Origin: DTU098 sp964498525
GTDB lineage: Bacteria > Bacillota > Desulfotomaculia > Desulfotomaculales > Pelotomaculaceae
Assembly: GCA_964498525.1 (NCBI GenBank)
Contig: CAZCGU010000004.1
Coordinates: 124,001 to 188,000, forward strand
Direction of reading: 5' to 3'
DNA: 64,000 bases
Shown one piece after another: positions 44,112-52,549 of this stretch (its first letter is position 1; each line of letters opens with the position of its first letter). The notes under the pieces are model-generated. The model did not search any database and was not told the origin of the DNA. It saw only the letters and a program-made list of their open reading frames with translations. Both the position numbers and the translations under genes were made by a program.

Positions 44112-45290
44112 CTAAGCTGTAATGGGAACGACAGCCTTTACCGGATAAACCGTTGAATCCTGGACTTCCAATAAATAAACCGGGCTCTTAATGGGTTCGC
44201 GATTGGCGTCAAAGGTGATGGTACCGGTTACACCCTGAAAATCCTTGGTTTGGGCCAGTTTTTCCTTGAACACGGTGGGATCGCTGCTCTGGGCCGCTTC
44301 CATGGCCTCGGCCAGGAGTACAACGGCATCGTAACCCTGGGAAGAGAACATATCGGGCATGGCGCCGTTATTTTTAGCCTGGTATTTCTCAATAAATTCC
44401 CTGGTCTTGCCGGTTGCGTTTTCGGTGTCCACCGCAAAACCGGCGTAAAGCATGCTGCCCTTGACAGCCCCTTCACCCAGTTGATACAATTCCTTGCCCA
44501 GGAGGCCGTCACCGCCAACCATAACCTGCTGGAGGCCCTGTTTGCGCATTTCCTTCATAAAAAGCGCGCCTTCGGTATAATAGCCCGTAAAGACCAGACC
44601 GTCAAATTGCTTCTGGCTCAATGCGGTAACCTGGGCGCTGAAATTTGTATCCTTTTCCATAATGCTCTGTTCCGCCACGATCTCCATCCCGTATTCGGTC
44701 AGGGCCGGTTTGAAGATACTGGTCAGCCCTTCACTGTACGACAAACCGGTTGTGGTAACCAGGGCAACCTTCTTCCAGTTAAGCTCCTCAGACAGGTACC
44801 TGGTCACTGCCGGGGCAGCCACGGCATCCAGCAGGGTATCCCGGTAAATATAGTCACCAATTTCAACTACTCCCGGTCCCACAGCTCCCGCCGAAAGAAG
44901 CACAACCTTGGCAGGCTGGCAGATCTGAGCGGCGGCCTTGGTGATACCTGTGGTGGGATCGCCGACAATGGCGGATACTTTCTGGGTAATTAGCTTCTGG
45001 GTAACGTTGGCGGCCTCACTGCTGCTGCTGCCGTGGTCCCCCTCAACAATGGCGAGTTTCTTCCCGTTTACCCCCCCGGCGCTGTTGATATCTTCAACAG
45101 CCATCTGCATTCCCTTTAGGGTCTCAATCCCGTAATGGGCGTGCCCTCCGGTCTTTGCTCCCAGGAAACCGATTTTGATGGTGTCCCCCCCTGCCGCCTG
45201 GGGATTTTCCTTGGCCCCGCCGCAGCCGGCCGCCAAGAGCCCCACCAAAAGGATAACCACTGTTAAAAATAAGTACCTGTTCTTCTTCAA
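44112..45290 (-). CDS. livJ: Branched-chain amino acid ABC transporter substrate-binding lipoprotein
   Basis: 392 residues. Lipoprotein signal peptide with lipobox LLAAGC, Cys 23 as the lipidated residue; then a periplasmic-binding-protein type 1 fold of the LivJ/AmiC family (IKIGFLGAKTGGHAHYG; YDAVVLLAEAMEAA). It should bind a branched-chain or related amino acid outside the membrane and deliver it to LivHMGF. First gene of the liv cluster. Confidence 0.93.
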   Translation of the reverse strand: MKKNRYLFLTVVILLVGLLAAGCGGAKENPQAAGGDTIKIGFLGAKTGGHAHYGIETLKGMQMAVEDINSAGGVNGKKLAIVEGDHGSSSSEAANVTQKLITQKVSAIVGDPTTGITKAAAQICQPAKVVLLSAGAVGPGVVEIGDYIYRDTLLDAVAAPAVTRYLSEELNWKKVALVTTTGLSYSEGLTSIFKPALTEYGMEIVAEQSIMEKDTNFSAQVTALSQKQFDGLVFTGYYTEGALFMKEMRKQGLQQVMVGGDGLLGKELYQLGEGAVKGSMLYAGFAVDTENATGKTREFIEKYQAKNNGAMPDMFSSQGYDAVVLLAEAMEAAQSSDPTVFKEKLAQTKDFQGVTGTITFDANREPIKSPVYLLEVQDSTVYPVKAVVPITA

Positions 45291-45444
45291 ATTCTCTCCT
45301 CCTTTTTGTTGAATGTTAAATATTCAGGATTATTGTTTTCACCTCCCGTTAGGTCGCAGTGTAAACATTTTTAATTTCAACATAATTAGCCTTTATCCTT
45401 CTTTTCTTGACACCATTTGCCCTTTTCAGTTGTTAATAGTCAAT

Positions 45445-46356
45445 TTAACCCCCACGCACAGAGGAACAGGTAATAAAAATATAAAGACCCAGGATAATCG
45501 TGACCCCGCCCAGGAGCTGCAGCAGCCCCGGAACCTCCCGGAAAATAAAATAAGCCAGGATTGTTGCTCCCACCGGTTCGCCCAGGATGCTCACGGACAC
45601 CACCGCAGCTTTTACATGGCGCAACGCCCAGTTAAATACGGTATGGCCGAAGATGGTGGGTACCAGGGCAAGCAAAAAAAACCAGAGCAAGTCCAGCCGG
45701 GGATAAGGATAAAGCGGCGTTGCCGTCGCTATATTAAAGAGGAGTAAAAATATTGAGGAAGTGCCATAAACAAGGAACACATAGGGGAAGAGGGAAAGTC
45801 TGCCCCGCAGGCTGCGGCCGATTAAAAAATAAACAGCCACAAAAAAGGCGCCGCTGAAGGCCAGAAGATCGCCCCAGAGCGCTTCCCCACCGATTCTAAA
45901 ATCATTTATCCCGATTAAAACGCTGCCGCTCAGGGTCAAAGCAATAGCTGCCAGACCTTTTTTACTGATTTTCTCTTTAAAAAACAAAAAACCGCCCGCA
46001 ACCACAAAAAGGGCCTGCATGGTAACCAGCACGGTGGAACTGGCCACCGAGGTATAGTTAAGTGAGGTTATCCACACGGTAAAGTGGAGGGCCAGAAAGA
46101 CGCCGGAAACGACCGCCAGAACCAGGTCCTTGCGGGAAATTCCGACATATTCCGTGCGCCCGGCTGCGTTCAGGGCCAGCGGGGCCAGGAGCAGAACAGT
46201 GAAGGACAACCTGTAAAAAGCTATGGCCAGGGGCGGCGCAACGGCCAGTTTCGTAAAAATAGATGAGAAGGAAACAGCTACAACGGCAAGAATTACACCT
46301 ATATAGGGGTTAATTGCAGTATTTTCGTATTTCAGCCCAGTTACCCCCGGTTTCAT
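45445..46356 (-). CDS. EamA/DMT-family transporter
   Basis: 303 residues with ten membrane helices in two EamA repeats (AVVAVSFSSIFTKLAVAP... and FFLALVPTIFGHTVFNWALR...). Such proteins export metabolites or amino acids; the substrate is unknown. ATG 46356 has no strong ribosome site. Followed by 154 bp before the liv promoter region. Confidence 0.88.
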   Translation of the reverse strand: MKPGVTGLKYENTAINPYIGVILAVVAVSFSSIFTKLAVAPPLAIAFYRLSFTVLLLAPLALNAAGRTEYVGISRKDLVLAVVSGVFLALHFTVWITSLNYTSVASSTVLVTMQALFVVAGGFLFFKEKISKKGLAAIALTLSGSVLIGINDFRIGGEALWGDLLAFSGAFFVAVYFLIGRSLRGRLSLFPYVFLVYGTSSIFLLLFNIATATPLYPYPRLDLLWFFLLALVPTIFGHTVFNWALRHVKAAVVSVSILGEPVGATILAYFIFREVPGLLQLLGGVTIILGLYIFITCSSVRGG

Positions 46357-46467
46357 TTTAATTAACTATTCTAGATTCCTGGCGCGTTTCCTTTTCGGGT
46401 TTTATAATGATATGGATACCGGCTATAAATAAATACATTTACCCTTTTTAAGGGGAAAGGAATTTTG

Positions 46468-47217
46468 ATGAAAGAATATATCGAAAACACAATTCTTCAG
46501 ATCCGCGCCGGAGGCGCGGGAAACACCACCTACCGCAGGCCCCTTGTAACCTGCGCCAGGGCCGGTGATCCCCTTTTTGCGGAGTTAAAAAAAGCCGTGG
46601 GCCCGGAACACCTGCTGCCCCGGGATCTGCTTCCGGAAGCCAAGTCTGTGGTGACTTTCTTTCTCCCCTTTACCAAGGAACTGGCCGCCCTCAACCGGAA
46701 AAGCCCCTATGTCGCCCGGGAATGGGCTGAAGCCTATTGCGAAACCAACCTTTTGATCAAAACCATCTGTGAGAAGCTGACAGAGGGGCTGGCCGACCGC
46801 GGCGTTAAGGCTGCCTGGCAACTGCCCACACACAACTTTGACCAGAAAAAGCTCCGATCTGCCTGGTCCCACAAACACGTGGCCTATATCTGCGGCGCGG
46901 GCACTTTCGGCCTGCACCAGATGTTGATTACACCCTACGGTTGCGCCGGCCGCCTGGGCAGCCTTGTTCTGGACCGGTCCCTGGCGCCGTCACCCCGGCC
47001 TGCGGGCCATCGCTGCCTTTATTTGCAGAATGGGAGATGCCTTGCCTGTGTCCAAAGCTGCCCCTCCGGCGCCCTGACTCCCGGAGGTCTGGATAAGCAA
47101 AAATGCTACAGCTACCTTCTGGGAGTTGACGCCCATTACAACGATTTGGGAACCTGCGACGCCTGTGGCAAATGCGCCACCGGGGGACCCTGCGCCATAC
47201 TGGAACCGGATGATTAA
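46468..47217 (+). CDS. Epoxyqueuosine reductase-like (QueG-related) Fe-S protein
   Basis: 249 residues. Ends in ferredoxin-type cysteines (RCLACVQSCPSGALTP and CDACGKCATGGPC), after a QueG-like region with WSHKHVAYICGAGTFGLHQM and GCAGRLGSLVLD. True QueG is longer, with cobalamin- and tRNA-binding parts, so this short relative probably has another substrate; many anaerobes carry such 250-residue homologues. ATG 46468 after AAAGGA. Divergent to the EamA gene. Confidence 0.8.
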   Translation: MKEYIENTILQIRAGGAGNTTYRRPLVTCARAGDPLFAELKKAVGPEHLLPRDLLPEAKSVVTFFLPFTKELAALNRKSPYVAREWAEAYCETNLLIKTICEKLTEGLADRGVKAAWQLPTHNFDQKKLRSAWSHKHVAYICGAGTFGLHQMLITPYGCAGRLGSLVLDRSLAPSPRPAGHRCLYLQNGRCLACVQSCPSGALTPGGLDKQKCYSYLLGVDAHYNDLGTCDACGKCATGGPCAILEPDD

Positions 47218-47222
47218 CCCGC

Positions 47223-47258
47223 CAAGAAAAAATCCCGGGTCAAAAACCGATCCGGGAT
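47223..47258 (-). terminator. Intrinsic terminator after the CoADR pseudogene
   Basis: ATCCCGG/CCGGGAT stem with TTTTTT on the leftward strand. Confidence 0.75.
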
Positions 47259-47269
47259 GGAAACAAACA

Positions 47270-47914
47270 TTAACCAACAGGGTTGCCTGTATTTATTTTT
47301 TCCTGGCGGGTTTGCTGTCGAAAGGCCTCGTAGGACCTGTAACCACCACCGACATTTTTTACTTTATAGCCCCTTTGGCTGAGAACCCGGCTGGCCACGT
47401 AACTTCTCTGCCCCGCCTGGCAATAAACAAGAACCTCCCGGTCTTCGGGGAGCCCGGCCAGCCGTCCCGGAGCTCATCCAGGGGGATATTTAAAACCCCT
47501 TTAACAGCGCCGAATTTGTCCTGCTCTTTGGCCTCCCGCACATCAACCAGGACAGCACTCCCGTCAAGCAGCTGCTCCACCTGTTCTCAGCGGATAGCTT
47601 CCACTTCCTTCTGTAAAATATTACCCGCTGTATAACCAAGCATATTGACGGGGCTTTTAGCTGAGGAAAACGGGGGTGCGTAAGCCAGTTCCAACTCCTG
47701 CAGGTCAAAGACGTTCATTTTGGCCCGGAGGGCCGTGGCCAGTACGTCAATGCATTTATCCACACCCTTACGGCCCACGACCTGGGCGCCCAGAATATTT
47801 CCCGCACCGGGCGAAAAAAGCAGCTTTATGGATTCTTTCATCCAGCCTTCTCAGGCGGGCCGCGGCACTGGCGCCCCCGGCTACACCCACCACAATAACG
47901 ACTTTTTTGGCCAA
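47270..47914 (-). pseudogene. Decayed CoA-disulfide reductase with rhodanese domain
   Basis: The remains of one FAD-dependent CoA-disulfide reductase fused to a rhodanese domain are all in order. (1) 47914-47836 encodes a normal N-terminus, MAKKVVIVVGVAGGASAAAR then LRRLDE. (2) Right after it, in another frame, comes the C-terminal dimerisation domain (LLFSPGAGNILGAQVVGRKG, ELELAYAPPFSSAK); ~300 codons of FAD/NAD domain are gone. (3) An in-frame TGA at 47587-47589 replaces the usual Trp before the rhodanese domain. (4) Near 47450 the rhodanese frame shifts, and the rest (VLVYCQAGQRSYVASRVLSQ) continues in the new frame to TAA 47270. Four lesions rule out function. The gene would have served CoA/persulfide redox. 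Confidence 0.9.
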
Positions 47915-47968
47915 GTTATGTCTGTCCCCCTGTTCGTATCAAACAATGTTGTCAGGTTTTAAGCGAAA

Positions 47969-48487
47969 CTACACTTTTTTTGCCACATTTTCACCAAAGG
48001 GCTGGGTATAGCCTTCTTCCTGCCCCTTTAAAATATACTCCACAGCCATTCCCGCCGCCTCAATAACCATTTTCATACAGTTCCTGAACCTGTCTTTGTC
48101 AAACCACTCCGGGTAGCTTTCATTGAGCTCGCCGCAGTCCAGCGCCCCGAATTTTTCTTTAAACTCATGGGACATCCCGTTAAACAAACGGTACAACCCC
48201 GGATTGCCGTAAAGGGCGTCCACTCTATCCTGGAATTCCCCCTCCAGGGGGTTTTTCCGCCCATGCACCGCTCCTACCGCCATAACCGCCCCAATTAAAG
48301 CCCCGCAGTTATGCCCGGCCAAACCCATGCCGCCTCCGAAACCGGTGGATAGCGCCACTGCTTCCGCTGGAAAATCCGTAATTCCGGTATCCAGAACCGC
48401 CTTAAACACCGACTCCGAACAATTTAAACCGTCGCGGAAATTTTGCCTGGCGTTGGCCCTGGCCTTTTCAATCAACTCACTACTCAT
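47969..48487 (-). CDS. C_GCAxxG_C_C family redox protein
   Basis: 172 residues with the conserved cysteine series of this family: NCSESVF (C23), HNCGALIGAVMAVG (the GCAxxG-like site), DCGEL and FRNCMKMV. The glycine-rich STGFGGGMGLAG precedes the second Cys. Function is unproven; such proteins are thought to be redox-active, possibly bound to metal clusters or thiols, and are frequent in anaerobes. ATG 48487 with GGAGGGG upstream. Directly upstream of the decayed CoA-disulfide reductase, with which it may once have been cotranscribed. Confidence 0.85.
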   Translation of the reverse strand: MSSELIEKARANARQNFRDGLNCSESVFKAVLDTGITDFPAEAVALSTGFGGGMGLAGHNCGALIGAVMAVGAVHGRKNPLEGEFQDRVDALYGNPGLYRLFNGMSHEFKEKFGALDCGELNESYPEWFDKDRFRNCMKMVIEAAGMAVEYILKGQEEGYTQPFGENVAKKV

Positions 48488-48684
48488 TTTATCCCCTCCC
48501 GCTTGTCAGAATATTATAAAATTACAATTCCACAACCGGGTCTGATCTCCTTTTATTCAGAAAGAAATATGCCCTTTTATACCCGGGGATCTGGTTCCCT
48601 GATTAACGGAACGCCGTCTTAATTTAAATGTCCTCTTTTATGCCCTTAAAACCAGGCTGCTTCCCGGATAAGCCGGCGTAAAAC

Positions 48685-48708
48685 AAAAAAGCCAACAATA
48701 CTGTCGGC
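48685..48708 (-). terminator. Intrinsic terminator after the DUF503 gene
   Basis: GCCGACA/TGTTGGC stem (one G-U pair) followed leftward by TTTTTTGTTTT. The gap 48488-48684 holds nothing else I can support. Confidence 0.7.
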
Positions 48709-48749
48709 CTTTGGATTTCCAGCTATAATTCATCCCGCGCTATTCACCC

Positions 48750-49031
48750 TTACAACAATTCCGTCCGGTAGTCAGTGATAAGAACCGTGCCCTGGGCCTC
48801 AATAAAACGCACCACCGCGGCCAGGGCCCGGTGGACATGGGCCTGTTCACAGCTGACAAAAGCTGCCCCTAGAACACAGCGCTGCCAGGTATCCTGTTCG
48901 CCCACCTCGGCCACAGACACATTGAAGCGGTTTTTGATCCGGTCAATAATACTTTTAATGACCCTTCTTTTTTCCTTCAGAGAATTTGCTTCCCCCAAAT
49001 AGAGCTCAACGGTTAAAACGCCTATAATCAA
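48750..49031 (-). CDS. DUF503 (YlxP-like) protein
   Basis: 93 residues: IGVLTVELYLGEANSLKEKR, the DUF503 signature, followed by VSVAEVGEQDTWQR. YlxP-like proteins usually lie in the nusA-infB-rbfA cluster; here the gene stands alone. TTG start 49031 with GGTGG 8 nt upstream fits the family's length; a longer frame from 49103 would add an unrelated leader. Confidence 0.85.
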   Translation of the reverse strand: MIIGVLTVELYLGEANSLKEKRRVIKSIIDRIKNRFNVSVAEVGEQDTWQRCVLGAAFVSCEQAHVHRALAAVVRFIEAQGTVLITDYRTELL

Positions 49032-49192
49032 GAGATTACCACCCCAAACCCGCGCCGGATTTTCCCCGGCCGTTTCCCTGCACTGGTTTATTTCCCGAAA
49101 CACCGATCATATTTATTGTTAACAGGCAATTTAACAAAATATTTGTCCGGTCATTAAGAACCTTCTTAATCTCCCGGTCCCCTCTTGTATTA

Positions 49193-49822
49193 TTATAAAT
49201 AACCCGGCAAATCATCCCAGCGGTGGAGCAGCCCGTCCGGCTTCAGCCGGGCCAATTCCTCCTCGCTGCCCAGACCCCAGGTAACTCCCAGGGTGCGGGA
49301 ACCGGTGTTTTTCCCGGTTAAAATATCGTAACTGCTGTCCCCCACAAAAATCGAACGTGCCGCCTCGATCCCAAAATGATTCAAGGCCTTTAACAACGGT
49401 TCCGGATCCGGTTTGGGCTTAATTACATCGTGCGCTGTTACCACGATGTCCATATAGGGTTTGAGGCCGGTATAATTAATGCTCATCCAGGCCCCGGTTT
49501 TTCCCTTGGAAGTAACAATACCCAACCGGATTCCTTTTTCCTTGAGCAGATCCAGCAAAGGTATGGTGCCAGGAAAAAGACTGGTATAACGGTCATGCTC
49601 CCGGTGGTAATAAAGCCGGTACAGTTCTTCAAATTGCTCCACTTGCTCCCCGGTATAATGCCTGCCGATGTCTTTCAGAGGAAGACCAATCATCTTCACA
49701 ACATCGTCATCCCCCCACGGGAGCTTCAACTCATCAAATACCTTCCGGTATATTTTTACAATCAGCGGCAGGGAATCAATAAGAGTCCCGTCCAGATCGA
49801 ACAATACAGCCTCCGTCTTCAT
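49193..49822 (-). CDS. HAD-IA phosphatase (PpaX/phosphoglycolate phosphatase-like)
   Basis: 209 residues with the HAD motifs FDLDGTLIDS (nucleophile Asp), IVTSKG (motif II), KPKPDPEP (motif III Lys) and FVGDSSYD (motif IV). The helical cap places it in subfamily IA, nearest to pyrophosphatase PpaX or phosphoglycolate phosphatase; the substrate cannot be decided. ATG 49822, AAAAGGAG upstream. Probably cotranscribed with the metallophosphoesterase gene 64 bp upstream. Confidence 0.9.
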   Translation of the reverse strand: MKTEAVLFDLDGTLIDSLPLIVKIYRKVFDELKLPWGDDDVVKMIGLPLKDIGRHYTGEQVEQFEELYRLYYHREHDRYTSLFPGTIPLLDLLKEKGIRLGIVTSKGKTGAWMSINYTGLKPYMDIVVTAHDVIKPKPDPEPLLKALNHFGIEAARSIFVGDSSYDILTGKNTGSRTLGVTWGLGSEEELARLKPDGLLHRWDDLPGYL

Positions 49823-49861
49823 GGCTTGCTCCTTTTCAAGTTAACGAATACGAACGAAAAC

Positions 49862-49891
49862 GTACCGGGAAACCAAGTTATTAAGTTATTG
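49862..49891. repeat. Copy 2 of dispersed 30-bp repeat
   Basis: GTACCGGGAAACCAAGTTAT and on, ending TTAAGTTATTG; one internal mismatch against 812-841. Here it overlaps the stop codon of the metallophosphoesterase gene (TAA at 49886). Confidence 0.7.
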
Positions 49892-50644
49892 AAAATTCGG
49901 ACTTCGCCGGCTTTTCTGGGCATCTTTTATCAAGATAGGGCAAAAATCCACGAAATCCGCGCTGACCAGGTGAAAATCAATACCCCAGGCGCTGCAGGGA
50001 AGACGCCGGCAAAAAGCCGGACCGTGCAGGTGCCCGTAAACAACCGTCTTAACATCGTAAGCTTTAAACAATTCAATAAATTCGTTTTTTTCGTGGCGGT
50101 CGTTGGTGGGCATATAATGGATCATGACAATTTTGTCTGCGGTGAAGGAACCGGCGCTTTTGAGCGAGTTTTCCATCCGGATCAGTTCCCGCCGGTAAAT
50201 CTTTAAGTCATGCTCCTGAAAATAATCCCCGCCAGGGCAGTTCCAGCCGCGGGAACCGCAGATTGCCGTCTCCCCGAAAACAAGGTGATCGTTTTGGATT
50301 ACCCGCATATTGGCGGGCAGGGCCGCCCTGACCCGGGACAGGCTTTGCCACCAGTAATCGTGATTCCCGGCCACGCCGGCTATGGTCCCCGGCAAAAGAC
50401 CCAGGAAGGCCAGGTCGTAACGGGCTTGCTCAAGATTCATGGCCCAGGAAAAATCACCCGGCATTAAAACTACATCCTCCGGACCAACTGTGGAAAACCA
50501 GTTCTCATACAGCTTCCGGTAGTGACAGCGCCACTCGGCGCCGAATAGATCCATTGGTTTGCTGGTTTCGACGTCCTCCCACCGCGCCGGGTCAACTGTC
50601 CGCCTGAAGGAAAGGTGAACATCCCCGATAGCAAAAAACTTCAA
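49886..50644 (-). CDS. Calcineurin-type metallophosphoesterase
   Basis: 252 residues with all metallophosphoesterase blocks: FAIGDVH, MPGDFSWAM, GNHDYWW, MIHYMPTND and YGHLHG, giving the Asp/His/Asn ligands of a two-metal centre. Several Firmicutes carry this cytoplasmic protein; its substrate is unknown. The final residues (RSPNFQ) and the stop codon fall at or in the dispersed repeat. ATG 50644. Followed by the HAD phosphatase. Confidence 0.88.
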   Translation of the reverse strand: MKFFAIGDVHLSFRRTVDPARWEDVETSKPMDLFGAEWRCHYRKLYENWFSTVGPEDVVLMPGDFSWAMNLEQARYDLAFLGLLPGTIAGVAGNHDYWWQSLSRVRAALPANMRVIQNDHLVFGETAICGSRGWNCPGGDYFQEHDLKIYRRELIRMENSLKSAGSFTADKIVMIHYMPTNDRHEKNEFIELFKAYDVKTVVYGHLHGPAFCRRLPCSAWGIDFHLVSADFVDFCPILIKDAQKSRRSPNFQ

Positions 50645-50887
50645 GTCTTCCCCCCACTGCTTTTTTCTTAACCGGATTGCCCTGCCCTCCCGCAGTCAAC
50701 GTCCGGAAATCCCTATTGCCCGGAATTCAGGCCGGGATCCGGCACCGCTTCCAATTACCGGTGGAGGCCGGACCTGGTCGCGCCCTTTAAGACCCGGCCG
50801 GCAACCGTTGTTGAACGTATCTGCTACAATTTGCCCGTTATTACCAGTACAATTTTCCCCTTATTTAAGGCTTGTTACGCCCTCAGC

Positions 50888-52150
50888 CTATTCTTTCAGT
50901 CTGGCTGCCACCCTTTCGGCCCAGACAATTTCCAACTCCGCGTCCACGCTGATACCGTCTTGCCCGTGTTCCTCCCGCAGCACTTGACCCTTTTCGTACA
51001 GCAAAGAAAGAACGCCGGTTTTCTCGTAGGGAATGAAATACGCCAACCGGACCCGCCTGCGGGAAAGGATCCCCGCCACTGCCGCCAGCATTTCGTCCAG
51101 TCCCCGGCCGTCCAGCGCTGAAACCGCTACTGCGGGTTGATTATTTGTCTTTAGAGGCGTTTGAAAATCCGGTACAAGGTCTGTTTTATTATACACAATA
51201 ATACAGGGTTTAGAGCCGCTGTCCAGGGATTCCAGAACCTGGTTCACCGCTTCAATTTGACCCTCCAGGTCAGGGTGGGAGGCGTCCACTATGTGCAGAA
51301 GCAGGTCGGCTTCCACCACTTCTTCCAGTGTTGCCCTGAAAGCCGCCACCAGGTGGTGGGGCAGGTTGCGGATAAAACCAACAGTGTCCGTTAACAAAAT
51401 TACTTCATTATTGGGCAGAACCACCCGGCGGGTGGTTGGATCCAGGGTGGCGAACAGTTTATCCTCCACCAGAACCCGGGCGCCGGTCAGCTTTTTCAAT
51501 ATGGTTGATTTCCCGGCGTTGGTATAGCCGACCAGGGCCGCCAGGGGCACGGGAATCTCCTTGCGGCTGCGGCGCAGCAGTTCCCTGTGTTTTCTGACAT
51601 CCCCGATAGCTTTATCCAATTCGGCTATACGCCTGCGGATTCGCCGCCGGTCCACTTCCAGCCTGGTTTCACCGGGTCCCCTGGTCCCGATGCCGCCCCC
51701 CAGCCGGGACAACTCGGTCCCCCGGCCGATTAAACGGGGCAGCAGGTAATTGAGCTGGGCCAGCTCCACCTGCAGCTTGCCCTCCCGGGTCCTGGCCCTG
51801 CGGGCAAAGATATCCAGAATAAGCTGGGTCCGGTCAATAACCCGTACACCAGTGATATTTTCCAAATTGCGGGCCTGGGCGGCTGACAGCTCACGGTCAA
51901 AGATAACCAGACCGGCCCCCAGAGAACGGCAGCAATCCGCCAGCTCTTCCGCCTTGCCCCGCCCGAGAAACGTCGCGGCATCGGGCCTGCCCCTGCGCTG
52001 AGTTAGTTCCAGCAGGACATCCGCCCCGGCGGTATCGGCCAATCTCCCCAGTTCCTCCAGGGAGTAAGCGGTTTCTTCCGGATTTACTTCCGGTGATTCC
52101 ATGCCCACCAGGATTGCTTGCTCGCGCCTTCCCTCCAATGTATGCTCCAA
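50888..52150 (-). CDS. hflX: Ribosome-associated GTPase HflX
   Basis: 420 residues. N-terminal HflX domain with the DVLLELTQRRGRPD and TFLGRGKAEEL blocks, the glycine-rich SRLGGGIGTRGPGETRLEVD linker, then the GTPase: GYTNAGKST, DTVGFI and NKTD. HflX splits stalled ribosomes under stress. TTG start 52150 (GGGAGAG 7 nt upstream); next to clpB, consistent with stress-linked roles. Confidence 0.95.
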   Translation of the reverse strand: MEHTLEGRREQAILVGMESPEVNPEETAYSLEELGRLADTAGADVLLELTQRRGRPDAATFLGRGKAEELADCCRSLGAGLVIFDRELSAAQARNLENITGVRVIDRTQLILDIFARRARTREGKLQVELAQLNYLLPRLIGRGTELSRLGGGIGTRGPGETRLEVDRRRIRRRIAELDKAIGDVRKHRELLRRSRKEIPVPLAALVGYTNAGKSTILKKLTGARVLVEDKLFATLDPTTRRVVLPNNEVILLTDTVGFIRNLPHHLVAAFRATLEEVVEADLLLHIVDASHPDLEGQIEAVNQVLESLDSGSKPCIIVYNKTDLVPDFQTPLKTNNQPAVAVSALDGRGLDEMLAAVAGILSRRRVRLAYFIPYEKTGVLSLLYEKGQVLREEHGQDGISVDAELEIVWAERVAARLKE

Positions 52151-52504
52151 TCAGTTCTCTCCCTTACGACAGTAATGTTCTTGAAATGCAAATTTTAACG
52201 GCCAGAAGTATCCGGTACCCGGGTCGGTTTCTTCCATCTATGCCGGCTGCCTGGTCCAGTAAAGGCAGGGGTTAAGCGCCCGCAACATCAACTGCTTTTC
52301 CCTTGCCCCCGGACGGTTATCCGGCAAACCATTTTCTCCCTTAACCAGGCCGGCACAGACCTGCTCCTGGGCCACAGGTCCCGGGTTCCGGAAGGCAATA
52401 ATACCAATGCTGGCTCAGAAGCCCAAATCGTAAAATTGCGGCTTTTACAGCCATAATAGTGAGATAACCGTCCCCTGTCAACTATCCTGACCATCCAATC
52501 CCGT
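52151..52504. other. Non-coding gap between hflX and clpB
   Basis: About 350 bp without a supported gene. A leftward frame (52288-52578) begins inside clpB and has no ribosome site. The hflX promoter should lie here. Confidence 0.35.
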
Positions 52505-52537
52505 AAAAAAGGGAAAGACTTCAGTTTAGCAACTGAA
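52505..52537 (-). terminator. Intrinsic terminator after clpB
   Basis: TTCAGTT/AACTGAA stem with TAGC-type loop and, leftward, CTTTCCCTTTTTT; 13 bp after the clpB stop. Confidence 0.65.
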
Positions 52538-52549
52538 GCCCGGATACCC

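Noticed and set aside
47587..47589. In-frame TGA in the CoA-disulfide reductase remnant as another selenocysteine codon
   Set aside because: The usual residue there is Trp, not Cys, and the gene has an internal deletion and a frameshift; it is a nonsense mutation.
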